The notes: generated by a model not told the origin, from the letters alone. A stretch of DNA of 64,000 nt from Saxidomus purpurata (GCA_022818135.1 JAFMSR010000016.1:8445530-8509529); one strand, 5' to 3'. Counted from the stretch's first letter, positions 24,776 to 37,080 are shown. A program made the numbers and translations.

Positions 24776-26805
24776 TTCCATCTTAAGTAAATGCCCGGAG
24801 AATAGTGTGTGTCGATTTGTAAACTGATTAGTCGATAATCAACCAACGAACAAGTCACTACTCTGCAAACATGCCTCTAATTAAATCGTCATTAACCCAA
24901 GTAAAAAATTTGATGGAAACCCCATGCTGTTGACAGTCTCTTAAATAAAACAACAGGTTGAGTGAAAACAACCACGTGTTTTAAATATCTAGATTCTCCG
25001 TACCACCAGTATTCGGTATTTTAATTAAAGTGGAATTATGCACATTTTTTTCAAGTAAAATTCCAGCTGAAATACAAAAAATGTAGGTGTGTGTGAAAAG
25101 GGTAGAGGAAATAATAATATTTAACCCGATACAACAAACTTTTCTTGCTACCAGCACGAAATAATAACTTCCCAAATAACTGTTTTCCCATTTTGACTGG
25201 GAGAGTCAATTTAAGAAATAAACAAATGCATGCAGGGGTTCTTTCCCTTCCACTTCCGAAATCTCTATATTTAAACAATAAACAGGCAAAGCTTTTATAT
25301 TTTTTATTCAAACCGCGATGATTAGTACCCCACGTTTTTTGTAAGTTTTATGCATACAGTACAGGCCTTGAGGATTATGCAAAAAACGCAAAGTGTTGAG
25401 TTTTTCACTAAACACTTTACGACAAATAACATGACTTCGAGTGAGCTTGGCGTGCCTGAAGTGACTTCGCGTGTGGAGCAAAATTGCGTCAATTCGCGGG
25501 AGTAAAATTGCGGCAATTCATGTTATTTTACAGATAAATGAACGGGTTTACGGGACCTAAAATTCCCATATATTATATCCGGTAGAAATGTGTCTACACA
25601 TGAAAATTATTTTGAAATGTTTCTGAGTTGTATGCATATTACATTCAAAGATATTTGCCGGCCGACGTAAATTTATATAGCGTGTTCTGAACTTCAATTT
25701 ATTTTATCATCAAAAATGAAACTCACTCATAATAACATTATCTGTCCCATTTACTATTATTTCTATAATCTAAAATTATCAGACTATTGTCTATAATTAC
25801 TTTTTCAGGTCTCAAACTGTCAAATATCTCGGTCTGTTTGATGCCACGTGCTTCACTTAGATCAAACAAAACACAATTGAACAATGTGCGTCGGCAATTG
25901 TTCTTTGATCTCGTAACACCTGCAGCTTTATCTCTATGTATAAAACAGGTTGAAGTAAAAATAAATATTTTAGCACAGGTTATTCATTAGAATAAATAGT
26001 AGAAAATCGTCACTGGAAACGTTGGCTTTGATAGTTGATGAAACAATTAATGCCAAAAAAAAAAAACCGGACACGCTGGAACGCTGCAATTGTCTTTAAA
26101 ACAGAACACAGAACAATTGGAAATGTTAATTGATGAATACATGTACTTTTTGCATTCACAACTCAGTGGTGTCTCATAGTTTGGATTTGCAGACAGTTTT
26201 GCGTCATCCTTTACGACAGGCCATATTTTTCATACCTACTGCTGGTGACAAATTACAGCTTACTTTAAACGGAAATAAATATTGTAAGTCAATATACAAG
26301 TGATAAATATTTTAGGTTCTGATAAGAAATAACTCAATTCCTTTTGAAACAATAAAAAACACAACGCCTTGATAACATACAGCAGCGGCAATTCTCAACG
26401 AAAATACGTCCGATTCGATCTGTGTAATTCAATGGATCTTAATTCAACAGGTTACTTTTACAGATGTATTAATGTTGGTTTCAACAAAACTTCAAACTTA
26501 TCGGGCGGTTCCCGGCAGGATTACTTGGGACTGTCTTGCATTTTTCATTTCATTTTTCTCGAATTTTGACTTGTCCACGTACAACTTGGGCAGAAAAACC
26601 TACTTGTCTGCCAGCAAAAAAACCCGTGTCGGACAAGTCGGACGTAGGAATTCCCCACCCCTGCCAACAAATACTAAATTTACAAATCAGCACTTTCCTA
26701 GTATGATGATCATAAACTATAGTAAAAGAATTTTGAGGAACCATGTGAATTTGAGCAACTATGGAAACCCGACAGTTCTTTCTTTTTTTAACTCCCATGC
26801 ATATT
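24776..26805. other. Noncoding stretch
   Basis: No supported exon. It holds an 11-A run near 26055 and ordinary AT-rich DNA. The 5' end and promoter of the minus-strand zinc-finger gene could lie here or further right; no initiator or TATA element could be singled out. Confidence 0.3.
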
Positions 26806-27089
26806 GAACAGGTTCACACTGTATCGGCAAAACGCACTGGCTCCAATTTAACGATAATGCTCCAACTAACGTAACGAACCGGCTCCAATAAAAAATGGCT
26901 GATTTAGTAAACAAAACCCAAGTCAGTATAACAGATTCGTGTATTTTATATGGTAAATCGCAACTTCTGAAGAAACGAATACTCTTACGGAATGCTCACT
27001 TCTTTCCTGCATGGCCGTAGCTAGTCGGCTGTTTCAGACATCGATGCGTGTGAAAGTAATGCAAGTTGAATGCAGAGGATTCAACGGTA

Positions 27090-28622
27090 ACAAGAGCTGT
27101 CACATGACAGCACGCTCGACTATTCGAAAGCTTGTTGGTAAAATGGGGTTTTTGTCTAAGAACAGGAGTATTGTGTAATTGTCTATAAGAATTAAGGTCA
27201 AAGATATGAAACTTGTTCAAAGACCTTTGTAAATGTACATTGCATTCAAGGCCTTACTCTGGATTCTGCAAGCCAACTGGAGGGAGGATGGGGGGGATAA
27301 TTTCAAAGAAATACATGACCTTGTATATTTGATCATGAATAATTTTGTAACTTTTCAAAATTGATATGTATAGAATTAAAAAAGCATGACCACTTCATGC
27401 TGCATAATTATTCTATGACATTTCAAAAGAAAGCCATTTTGAGTATTTCCATTTTAGTCTGGAAAAACTGTGACAAAATTCTAAGTTAAAAAGGGCATAA
27501 ATATGTCAAAAATCAAAAACATTGGTGAAGATGTTGATAGTAAATACGTTCGATAGTATTCTATCTTTAACAAAACATTCAAAGTTAAAAAGGGACACAA
27601 ATCTATCAAAAATCAAAACAGAGTTATGGGGATTGTTTCCTCAGGTGTAGATGTTGATGGTAAACATATATTTTGAGTTTCAAGTCAATACCTTATATAG
27701 TATTCAAGATATTTGAATTTACAAAAAAAAAATACCAAAACTTCTAAGTTAAAAAGGGGCATAAATCTGTCAAAAATCAAAACAGAGTTATGGGAATTGT
27801 TTCCTCAGGTGTATAATGTTGATGGTAGACACATACTTTGAATTTCAAGTCAATACCTTTATAGTATTCAAGATATTTGAATTTACAAAAAAAAAATACC
27901 AAAACTTCTAAGTTAAAAAGGGGCATAAATCTGTCAAAAATCAAAACAGAGTTATGGGAATTGTTTCCTTAGGTGTATATGTTGATGGTAGACACATACT
28001 TTGAGTTTCAAGTCAATACCTTCGATAGTATTCAAGATATTTGAATTTAAAAAAAAACTTTAACCAAAAATTCTAAGTTAAAAAGGGGCATAAATCTGTC
28101 AAAAATCAAAACAGAGTTATGGGGATTGTTTCCTCAGGTGTAGATGTTGATGGTAGACACATACTTTGAGTTTCAAGTCAATACCTTTGATAGTATTCAA
28201 GATATTTGAATTTATAAAAAACTTTAACCAAAATTCTAAGTTAAAAAGGGGCATAAATCTGTCAAAAATCAAAACAGAGTTATGGGGATTGTTTCCTCAG
28301 GTGAAGATGTTGATGGTAGACACATACTTTGAGTTTCAAGTCAATACCTTTGATAGTATTCAAGATATTTGAATTTATAAAAAACTTTAACCAAAATTTC
28401 TAAGTTAAAAAGGGGCATAAATCTGTCAAAAATCAAAACAGAGTTATGGGGATTATTTCCTCTGGTGAAGATGTTGATGGTAAACATATAGTTTGAGTTT
28501 CAAGTCAATACCTTTGATAGTATTCAAGATATTTGACTTTATGAAAAACTTTAACCAACGCAGACGCCGACACCGACGCTGGGGCGAGTGCAATAGTCTC
28601 CTTATTCTTCGAATAGTCGAGC
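27090..28622. mobile_element. Intact pearl/HINE-like element with TA target duplication
   Basis: Inserted in the left fold-back arm: the uninterrupted right arm shows the empty site, with TA duplicated at 27088-27089 and 28623-28624. The left end is ACAAGAGCTGTCACATGACA (hairpin GCTGTCA/TGACAGC). Sub-terminal GCTCGACTATTCGAA (27114) is matched by terminal TTCGAATAGTCGAGC at 28608-28622, an asymmetric inverted repeat. The core is a 164-bp tandem array. One-sided hairpin, asymmetric inverted repeats and a satellite core are the described features of Helentron-associated elements. It encodes no protein and depends on an autonomous relative. Confidence 0.75.
27580..28560. repeat. 164-bp tandem repeat core, six units
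   Basis: Unit starts (CTAAGTTAAAAAGGGGCATA or a variant) at 27580, 27744, 27908, 28073, 28236 and 28400 give spacings of 163-165. Shared text includes CAAAACAGAGTTATGGGGAT, GATGTTGATGGTAGACACAT and TAGTATTCAAGATATTTGAA. A partial unit precedes at 27481. Confidence 0.9.
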
Positions 28623-28981
28623 TAAAAAGGGCAAAACACACCCAAAATGCATGGATTTTGCTCAAAATTATCGAAGTTAAGGTGTTTAGCATAAAAGATT
28701 TGCACTGGCATGTAACTTTGGGTCAAATGTCGTAAGCATGTACAAACATGTACCAGCATGTACCGATCTGCTATTTTCATAGGCAAAACTTACCCATTTA
28801 AAAATACAACGATTCAGGCTCCAATTGACGATACAACGAAAATGTTCCAATTCGTGTTTCACGGATCATTTTCACAGACGTTTTTTAACAATTACAAACA
28901 TAAGAGAATCTCTTATCGAACAAAATGTTGGGTTTTATGTCACCTTGTACCTACTCTCTTTAAAAAATAATTTAAAGGAGA

Positions 28982-29139
28982 ACATCGCTCATCCAGGGGT
29001 TGCGAGTTCGAGCCCCACTGGGGTCACGACCGTACCTCCTCATATGACACCAGTACTTTTTTCCATGAAGTAGACTCGAGTGTGACTCCAAGCTTTACGC
29101 TTTCTATACAATCGAGCCAAAATAAATAAGTATAAACTA
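28982..29139 (+). mobile_element. tRNA-derived SINE, family A, 5'-truncated
   Basis: B-box GAGTTCGAGCCCCACTGGGG near 29006, then CATATGACACCAGTACT, AGACTCGAGTGTGACTCCAA, ACAATCGAGCCAAAATAAAT and the terminal TAAACTA. The A-box half of the head is missing. It lies in the centre of the fold-back element. Confidence 0.7.
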
Positions 29140-30703
29140 ACATTTAAGTATTCAAAATACCTCCTAAAATAACAGGATTCATGGATACCGTATACCGCTC
29201 TGCTCGGTTTGTTAGTGATAAACTGAAAAACATTTACGTATTGTCTACCTTCACTATGTCGCTGTAGAGCTACAGAATTTAGGCATATAAATAAATCACC
29301 GTAATTGTTTTCTTCCACTTCTACCTCGACTAATTGGGCAAATATTCTACTTTTGAATGGTTTTATGCGTGTTTTAATAATGGCTTAAAGTCTACAGTAC
29401 TATTTCAGTAGATATCAAGTGCCGTACTTGCTATTTTGTATTTGGCCAGAATAAACTCGAACTGGCTGGGTGAGAATTCCAGAAAGTTTATCGCAATAAG
29501 CACACTTAGGCAAAAAAGCTCAGATAGATTTTATTGAGGTCGAGTAGAAGTTCACAGAAAGATGATAAAGCATAAATAGCGAATGCAAAATTATATACTT
29601 CTTCAACCGTCGCTTTCCAAATTTTCATTAGATGACAATTTCGATTTTAGTCTAAGCTGCATGTGATTATTGATAGCGGTCAAAACGCTAGGTCAAATAA
29701 AACCTTAAAGCTGTTCGCTCTCAGATTTTCGTAAAAGAATAATTACTTCAAACTGTATGTAAATAACGTATTTTAGAACATATGGTGATATAAAAAGGCT
29801 CCAGTATAAACTCATGTTACGTACATCTCTAAATTTTGAAAAATACGCTACCAAATTCAAAAGCGTTGCAAACACTTTTGAAATTTCAACATAACATATA
29901 GTGTAGCGGTGCCGTGTAACCGACCTTTTCAATCGATTTCTGCGAATTCCTACCTAGATTTTTGCTTTCTTTAATTCTAGCCTTTAGTTTTATACTGATG
30001 AATAAGAATGTCAATGGTTTTGCGAGAGCGAGCAGCTTTAAACACTGTGTCCATGAATCCTGCCATTTTGGAAAGTATTCTGAATATTTAAAAGTTCTGA
30101 GTTGAATTTTCAATTTTTCACTAAGAAAACACATAAATTTGTCCGATAAGAGTTACTTTTATATTTGTAATTGTTCATAAACGTCTTTGAAAATGATTCG
30201 TGAATCACGAATTGGAACATTTTCGTTGTATCCTCAATTGGAGCCTGAATCGTTGTATTTTTAAATGGGTAAGTTTTGCCTATAAAAATAGCAGATCGGT
30301 AAAGTGTTGGTACATGCTTACGACATTTGACCCAAAGTTACATACCAGTGCAAATCTTTTATGCTAAACACCTTAACTTTGATAATTTTGAGCAAAATCC
30401 ATGCATTTTGGGTGTGTTTTGCACTTTTTACCGTTGAATCCTCTGCATTCAACTTGCATTACTTTCACACGAATCGCTGTCTGAAACAGCCGACTAGCTA
30501 CGGCCATGCAGGAAAGGAGTGAGCATTCCGTAAGAGTATTCGTTTCTTCAGAAGTTGCGATTTACCATATAAAATACACGAATCTGTTATACTGACTTGG
30601 GTTTTGTTTACTAAATCAGCCATTTTTTATTGGAGCCGGTTCGTTACGTTAGTTGGAGCATTATCGTTAAATTGGAGCCAGTGCGTTTTGCCGATACAGT
30701 GTG

Positions 30704-31125
30704 AGGTTGGTTATAATACTATATTTAGTAACGGTAAACGTAACTAAATACAGTAACATAGTTGTGAAAAATAGCCTGATTTCACATTGTTAAATATATT
30801 GTGGACATTATTGCATTAAAGTACATTGGCAGTTTTCACTTACAGTGAACACATTTCACAATGCTTGTTGAAAAAAAAAATCTTCACCGTTGCATTTTTT
30901 GCAAATTGAGGAAAATTATTTTTGGATCCTTGTCTACACTTTATTTGCAAAAAATGCAACAGCAGATTTTCTCTTTACATCAACCAGAATTGAATATATA
31001 AAGAAGAATACTCAAAAACAAATAAAAGAATGAAACCACAAATACTTGTTCATAATTTCATGACTGAAATTAGTAACGGTTACTTTATTTAGTTACGTTA
31101 CTAAATATAGCTTTATAACCAACCT
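30704..31125. mobile_element. ~420-bp MITE nested in the right fold-back arm
   Basis: Left end AGGTTGGTTATAATACTATA plus TTTAGTAACG. The right end is its inverted match (CGTTACTAAATATAGCTTTA plus TAACCAACCT), an imperfect terminal repeat of about 50 bases that includes GTAACTAAATA. It splits the arm sequence CAGTGTGA/ACCTGTT, which is continuous on the left arm at 26807-26820. Noncoding. Confidence 0.75.
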
Positions 31126-31734
31126 GTTGAACGTTAGCCATTAACGTAGAACAATATTTTTGAGAGTGTCTTGTGACTCTTTCAATTCTTCTTTAATGAG
31201 GGTTGTTTCAAAAACATTCGTTCCCGACAAACACTCGAATATATAAACAAATCTATGTAGCCGTCGACTAAATTTGGCGGTCAGTACCCCACCCACTTTG
31301 TCAATGAAGAAATTTCACTAACTTTGGCACATTCGGGCATCTATTTAAGCCTTTATTTGGTTATTTCTTTTGTCAACATATCTATTCAGAATATTGTTAT
31401 ACCTCTAGGAATATTGGTGCCTCTGCTTTCAAATTATCTTTGGAAAATTTCGTGTCTCGAACCTTGCGTTTGCTGAAGCCGTAAATTCAACACGCCGTGA
31501 TTTAATGTTTCGGACCTAGGCCATTTCGGCCCTTGTGACGGCTGATTCGGCTAAGGTCCCCGGTTGATCAGCATCAGTTAAATGATTGTCTCAGTAGTAT
31601 TATGCAACATGATGTCGGTCAAAAGCTATACATGTATATCTCGTGTTTTATCATGTTTGCAATGACATGCCGGCTTAAAATAAATTTTGTATTACATATT
31701 CATAATTGCAACAACACCTTGTACCCACTACAAC

Positions 31735-31926
31735 ATGGCTTCCGTAAAGGTCCAACTCATAGAATTCACGGACGACATATCTTCAAATCTGGTACACAAA
31801 TACAGTAAAACTTCCTCAGAAACACATCAAACTACGGTAGCAGATCTTTCCGTTCCAGTGCTCCAAAACTTCGCTTCCGGAATTCGCTTCTTCAATATTT
31901 TAGCTTCTCTCATTTCAGAAGCTTAA
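31735..31926 (+). CDS. Possible short protein or first exon, unrecognised
   Basis: ATG in strong context (CAACATGG) opens 63 codons starting MASVKVQLIEFTDDISSNL and ending NILASLISEA, with TAA at 31924-31926. Composition is protein-like: charged start, few low-complexity runs. A consensus donor GAG|GTATGT lies at 31952, 26 bases after the stop, so the true product may instead leave this frame by an unseen splice or the exon may be 5' UTR plus a short reading frame. No family is recognised. 31132-31734 shows nothing else. Confidence 0.3.
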   Translation: MASVKVQLIEFTDDISSNLVHKYSKTSSETHQTTVADLSVPVLQNFASGIRFFNILASLISEA

Positions 31927-32499
31927 TTGCATGACTAATGCCTTGGATGGAGAGGTATGTAGCCCAACTAATTGTGCACCAGGGCTTTTTGCTAATAATG
32001 ACGGCCGCCCTTCGTTAAGACAGACATCTATGTTATATATAAACTTGTAAAATTGGTCGGTCTTGCAGTTAAAATATTGAGGCTAGAGAGGTCTGCTCCT
32101 GTTATTATTGTTCGTAGACACATTACACACTAATATTTTCCAATTAATTATTTTATCAATTTGAGTTACAGCCTTTTTCAGTTTTCAGTTCTGTCGTTCT
32201 CGTTAATTTACTTTGTTTATTCATTTATTTATATTAAATTTGTGAAAGCTCATTGTATTGCTTTGATTGATATCAGTATTTTTTGTGTCATACCCTACCT
32301 GCATGCATTGTGCCTGAAATGTCATTTTATTGTGAGGAAGTTGCTGATCAGTTCTTCTGATTTGGAGAGTAAAATGTTCTTAAATCTTTCGTATCGGTCG
32401 CATTTTTTGTGTTTCTTTTGTAGTTCGAAGTTTTATTTTTACCTTTCATGGCAGTTTTTAGACCCACATTGTAGGCCAAGGTCAGCGATTTCCACACAA

Positions 32500-32794
32500 C
32501 TTTTAATATCGATCTTATAGTAGTTTGCATTATGCTGACTTGCTAAGTAGTTTTATCCTTGTAGTCTATTATATGTACATGTATATGTGTCTGTATATTA
32601 TTAATTTGCTTAACTAACCATAGAGTAAACAGTGTGATAATATTACTAATATAAAAAAATTAAAAGATACTAGATCTAGCTGATGTTATTTGTTAGGTCG
32701 GTCAAGCGTTATACTTAGCTTATGTTTACTGTGTTATTATGTATGACATACTGACTCTAAATAAACTTTGTATTGTGTTGTATTGTATTGTAAA
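32500..32794 (+). mobile_element. LINE 3' end with TTGTA tail
   Basis: AT-rich sequence ending AATAAACTTTGTATTGTG followed by TTGTATTGTATTGTA at about 32777-32791, the short-tandem tail typical of Jockey/RTE-like LINE 3' termini. It abuts the truncated LINE that follows. 31953-32499 has a hydrophobic open frame (32161-32520) with no recognisable features. Confidence 0.4.
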
Positions 32795-32799
32795 TCTGG

Positions 32800-33790
32800 A
32801 AAAGGCTAAACAGACAAACGTTCTTGTCATGGATTTCTCCTAGGTGTTTGACAAAGTCTTCTCCTTCACAAGCTGAACCATTACGGCATTCAAGCACGCA
32901 CCAACAGTTGGATTAGGGCTTTCCTGTGCGGTCACCCTCAGTCAGTAGTCTTTGAAGGGGAGTCTTCTGACACAGTGAAGGAGGAATTTGGTGTTCCACA
33001 AGGCTCGATGCTTGGCCCAAGCCTGTTTCTCTACTAAATCAATAACATCCCACATGGCATTGATGTCACAGTACGCCTCTTCGCGGATGAAACCATCGCC
33101 TACCTTGCTGTAGTCAATAACTCTGAATGCGCAAACCTCAAGAAAAAAACTCGACAAACTTGCACAATGGGAGAAGAAGTGGAAAATGGCCTTCCATCCA
33201 GACAAATGCCAAGTCAGTTGCATCTCTCGGCACCAAAAACCCATCCTCTATGACTATCGTCTTCATAACCAGTCTCTCCAGCATGTTGAATTGGCGAAGT
33301 ATCTTGGAGTCACCGGACCGGGGGGAACATATCAGCAACATCATAAATAAAGCCAACCGAAACCTAAACTTTGTAAGACGAAATTTGAACATCGCCTCCT
33401 CATCCACTTTAGAAACAACATACAAACCACTTGCTATTTACAGACTGGACTAGGTGCACACTTTGTCAAACACAGGTACAAGAACAGATCAAGTATCACT
33501 GAGTTGCTCCAATACCTCTAATGGACCCCGCTACATGACTGCAGAAAGATATCTCGCCGTATCCTCCTATACAAGATTTCAAACGATTTACCACAGTCTC
33601 ATCTCTCCCGACATACACCAACACACTCCTTCAAGATACCACAATGTCCTACAAACCATCGTCAACAATCATTTTCCCCTTGAACAATCAAGGAGTGGAG
33701 TGGAACAGTCTTCCACCGGATATCGTATCAGATGGCTCAGTTGATGCTTCCAAGGCTCAACTAGCCAACATCTTTATTTAGACTCTTAAG
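32800..33790 (+). mobile_element. Degenerate Jockey/CR1-like LINE reverse transcriptase fragment
   Basis: 5'-truncated pol remnant. It reads TNVLVMDFS and VFDKVF near 32815-32860, then WIRAFLCGHPQSVVFEGE near 32910-32960. The block GVPQGSMLGPSLFLY follows near 32990-33035, and NNIPHGIDVTVRLFADETIA spans the catalytic box near 33077-33090 (FADE in place of FADD). Then come AQWEKKWKMAFHPDKCQV and, near 33410, a decayed thumb region. Stops and frame changes (for example at 32842 and 33035) show that it is dead. Confidence 0.8.
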
Positions 33791-33839
33791 CCGTTTTCAT
33801 CCTGCACTATACATTCTCTCACTTTTACCCTTGTCTTAT

Positions 33840-34030
33840 CTTTGCGCTACCCCCTGCCCCCCGTCCCCACCCCCCCAGCAAAATATATGCGTACATTACA
33901 AATCGATCTAGCTACTTGTAATGTACGCACATATTTTGCTGGGGGCCAGGGGGGGGGGACCCCGATGGGTACAGGGCTTTGCCCTGGCCAGGGGTCCAGT
34001 GGGCCGGAGGCCCCCGGAAGCTCTGTCTGT
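33840..34030. repeat. GC-rich inverted repeat
   Basis: CAGCAAAATATATGCGTACA at 33878 and the inverted match ending CACATATTTTGCTG near 33942 form ~26-base arms with one mismatch around a 14-base loop. Flanking C-runs and G-runs extend the pairing. To the right are shorter GC hairpins (AGGGCTTTGCCCT, GGGCCGGAGGCCC). Strongly GC-rich in an AT-rich region. From 34031 to 34999 nothing is recognised. Confidence 0.6.
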
Positions 34031-34999
34031 GGTTTTAGCAGTTTCTGAACGATTCAGATGCGTTTCCAAGAACCTATGTATCTATTGTAAGCGAAACAAA
34101 AGTTGATAATTATGGAATAAATTACAAAACTGTCAAACTTTGAAAAGTTCCATCTCGCAGTCTATGTGATGTGAAAGCTGTTTTAATTTGGAAAAATATG
34201 GACCTTATACAAACTTCCCCTTTCCGCTTTGGTCTAAGGGCAATAACTACGTTTCAAGAAAAAGAAATATTGTACATACTTGCTCCTCTTGTCACAATAT
34301 GTTTGAAACTAGCGTTAAATTATACTCAGACAAAAGTTTACGACTTTCAGCATTTAAGTACAGTCGATAACGTATGTGTCATAATAAATTTTAGTATTTT
34401 ATATTTCATATTCTATAAAATAGTTCAGCGCTCATGGATCTTTCCAATGATTATAAACACATATATTTATGATAAAGCAGATTAAAGCATCAAAATACCT
34501 GCAGCCAGTACCTCACGTGCTCTTTCCGTCACCAGAAGACCTTAAAATAACTGTCTGACATTGCTTTTGAGTTCTGCTCACAGACGTACGAAGAAACAGA
34601 CAGACGACGTGGTGCATGTAACTGTTAATCGTCACTTCGGAAAATATGAATAACAGACAACGTTACATCATTAGACTGGGTATAATTAAGTCAATGGCGA
34701 AACCAAATATGAGGTTCGAAAGGAAAACCACAGCCATCTTGGGTCTCTGGTAGCTTTCTTCTTTAACAGACCAACTTGTATCGCTGTCTGTTAAACTAAA
34801 CATTTTAGATAATCATCGAAGAGTGTTCCATTTAGTCCCTAAGATTTTATTCTGACATAACAAAAGCATTCAATTGACACATTTCTTTCACATTCGTTGT
34901 ACTTTTGAATTGGTTCGATGTGACGTGTATATTGTCATTTGAATACGATTTAAAGTGTAATTTGCTAGATAAAACGTACACGATACGTACAAGCATAAC

Positions 35000-35445
35000 G
35001 AAAACGCTATGATTGTATCAAACACGTTTTTCTTTCACGTTTTATAAAATTAAATGGCACAATTCCATTTAAAAATAAAAATATAAGTTAATGCTAATTT
35101 TAATCTGTTGATATTTTGAAATTTATTTACTGTGTTAAATGTTACAAACTTCTGCTATATATGCTGTAGTAAAAGTTTCGAAGTTACATGCGTAAAAGTT
35201 AACTTATTAACCAGTTTGCAAATCCCCATCGGGGAGGCTTGACAGGTTACTAAAGTTAGCAATTGTTTCCCGATTTCGTTGGAAATCGGGAGTTTCCTTT
35301 GTGATGCGTGTATGTGGTCGCACGGTCGCAAAACTGTCCCATTTTTTCAAAAACTATTTCTATTTACATAACATGATTTGTATTAATTTCTATTTAATGA
35401 CCCCCCTCCCCCAACCGTTTTTTCACAACGCTATATGCATTTTTT
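35000..35445 (+). other. Conserved leader with two hairpins, copy 1
   Basis: Matches 57265-57717, just before the second 30-bp array. It has a TATATAT at 35156-35162. Hairpin I is at 35223-35235 (TCCCC, loop ATC, GGGGA). Hairpin II is at 35269-35290 (CCCGATTTC, loop GTTG, GAAATCGGG). A 30-base block at 35298-35327, starting TTTGTGATGCGTGTAT, differs from copy 2 at two bases. Conservation is best in the hairpins and this block, which suggests a structured transcript or processing signal; that role is inferred. Confidence 0.55.
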
Positions 35446-37080
35446 ATGAGTAATGTTCTATGAGCACTTATCATGGTGAGCACTGTTCAGTGAGCACTAC
35501 TCACATTGAGCATTGTTCAGTGAGCACTTCTCACGGTGATTGTTGTTCAGTGAGCACTACTCACATTGGTGATAGTTCAGTGATCACTACTCACAGTGAG
35601 AACTGTTCAGTGAGCATTGTTCAGTGAGCATTTAACACAGTGAGTTTTGCTCAGTGAGCACTTCTCACAATGAGTACTGTTCAGTGAGCACTTCTCACAG
35701 TGAGTATTGTTCAGTGAGCACTTCTCACAATGAGTACTGTTCAGTGAGCATTGTTCAGTGAGCACCTCTCACAGTGAGTATTGTTCAGTGAGCACTTTTC
35801 ACAGTGAGTATTGATCAGTTAACACTGCTCACAATGAGTACTGTTCAGTGAGCATTGTTCAGTGAGCACTTCTCACAGTGAACATAGTTCAGTGATCACT
35901 TCTCACAGTGAGCATAATTCAGTGACCACTTCTCACAGTGAGCATAGATCAGTGAGCACAATGAGCATTGTTCAATGAACACTTCTCACAGTGAGAGTTG
36001 TTCAGTGAGCACTACTCACAGTGAGCATTGTTCAGTGAGCATTGTTCAGTGATCACCACTCACAGAGATTATTGTTCAATGAGCACTTCTCACAATGAGT
36101 ACAGTTCAGTGAGCACTTCTCACGGTGAGTGTTGTATAGTGAGCACTACTTACACTGTGCATTTTTCCATGAGCACTTCTTACAGTGAGCATAGTACAGT
36201 GATCAATTCTCACAGTGAGTATTGTTCAGTGAGCACTTCTCACGGTATGCATTGTTCAGTGAGCACTTCTCACAGTGAGTGTTTTTCAGTGAGCACTACT
36301 CACACTGAGCTTGTTCAATGATCACTTTTCACAGTGAGCGCTATTCACAGTGAGCATTGTTCAGTGAGCACTACTCAAGGTGAGCCGTGTTCAGTAAGCA
36401 CTACTGATGGTTAGCCTTGTTAAATGAGCACTTCTCAAACTGAGCATTGCTCAGTGAGCACTTCTCACATTGAGCATTGATCAGTGAGCACCTTTCACAG
36501 TGAGCATTGTTCAGTGAGCACTTCTCACATTGAGCATTGTATAGTGAGCACTTCTTACATTGAGCATTGTATATTGAGCACTTCTTACATTGAGCATTGT
36601 TCAGTGAGCACTTCTCACAGTGAGTGTTGTTCAGTGAGCACTTCTCACAGTGAGCATTGTTCAGTGAGTTCTTCTCACAGTGAGTATTGTTCAGTGAGCA
36701 CTGCTCACAGTGAGCACTGCTCACAGTGAGCACTGTTCAATTCAGTTCAGTATGTTCTTTTCAGTGAGCACTACTTATGGTAATCATTGTTCAGTGAGCA
36801 CTACTCATGGTGGTTATTGTTCAGTGAACACTTCTCCCAGTGAGTGTTGTTTATTAAGCACTTCTTACAGTGAACATTGTTCAGTGAGCACTTCTTACAG
36901 TGCGTGTTGTTTAGCGAGCACTTCTCACAGTGAGCATTGTTCAGTGAGCACTTCTCATTGTCAGCATTGTTAATTGAGCACGTCTTACAGTGAGCATTGT
37001 TAAATGAACATTGTTCAGTGAGCAATTCTCACGGTGAGCATTGTTCAGTCAGCACTGTTCACAAAGTGAGTAAATGTTCA
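35446..37080. repeat. 30-bp satellite array, copy 1
   Basis: More than 50 imperfect units of consensus GTTCAGTGAGCACTTCTCAC plus AGTGAGCATT, with GTGAG/CTCAC able to pair within each unit. The period is divisible by three, so frames stay open on both strands (VSTSHSEHCS-like on plus, NNAHCEKCSL-like on minus). Neither has a supported start codon or splice context, so the array is treated as noncoding. Confidence 0.9.

Larger units (their letters stand above)
26806..31131. mobile_element. Fold-back element with ~0.5-kb inverted arms, both arms interrupted
   Basis: The left arm (26806-27089 continued at 28623-28883) is the reverse complement of the right arm (30180-30703 plus a few bases near 31125). 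Paired landmarks include CTGTATCGGCAAAACGCACT at 26819 with its complement near 30690, CATGGCCGTAGCTAGTCGG at 27010 with its complement near 30500, and AATGTTCCAATTCGTG near 28842 with its complement near 30210. Arms are about 520 bases and roughly 93-95% alike. A 1.5-kb element sits in the left arm and a 0.42-kb one in the right. The central ~1.3 kb has a SINE fragment and no transposase. Confidence 0.82.

Noticed and set aside
26550..26807. Overlapping frames on both strands just left of the fold-back element
   Set aside because: Neither shows a domain, a splice pattern or a good start; they overlap each other antisense.
32161..32520. 119-codon hydrophobic frame
   Set aside because: Composition follows T-rich DNA, no helix pattern or homology is recognisable, and it lies in LINE-derived surroundings.
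33138..33425. Minus-strand frame over the LINE fragment
   Set aside because: Shadow of the plus-strand reverse transcriptase remnant.
35446..37080. Resemblance to a CRISPR array (regular ~30-bp repeats)
   Set aside because: There are no unique spacers between repeats, no cas genes, and the DNA is animal nuclear. It is a head-to-tail satellite.
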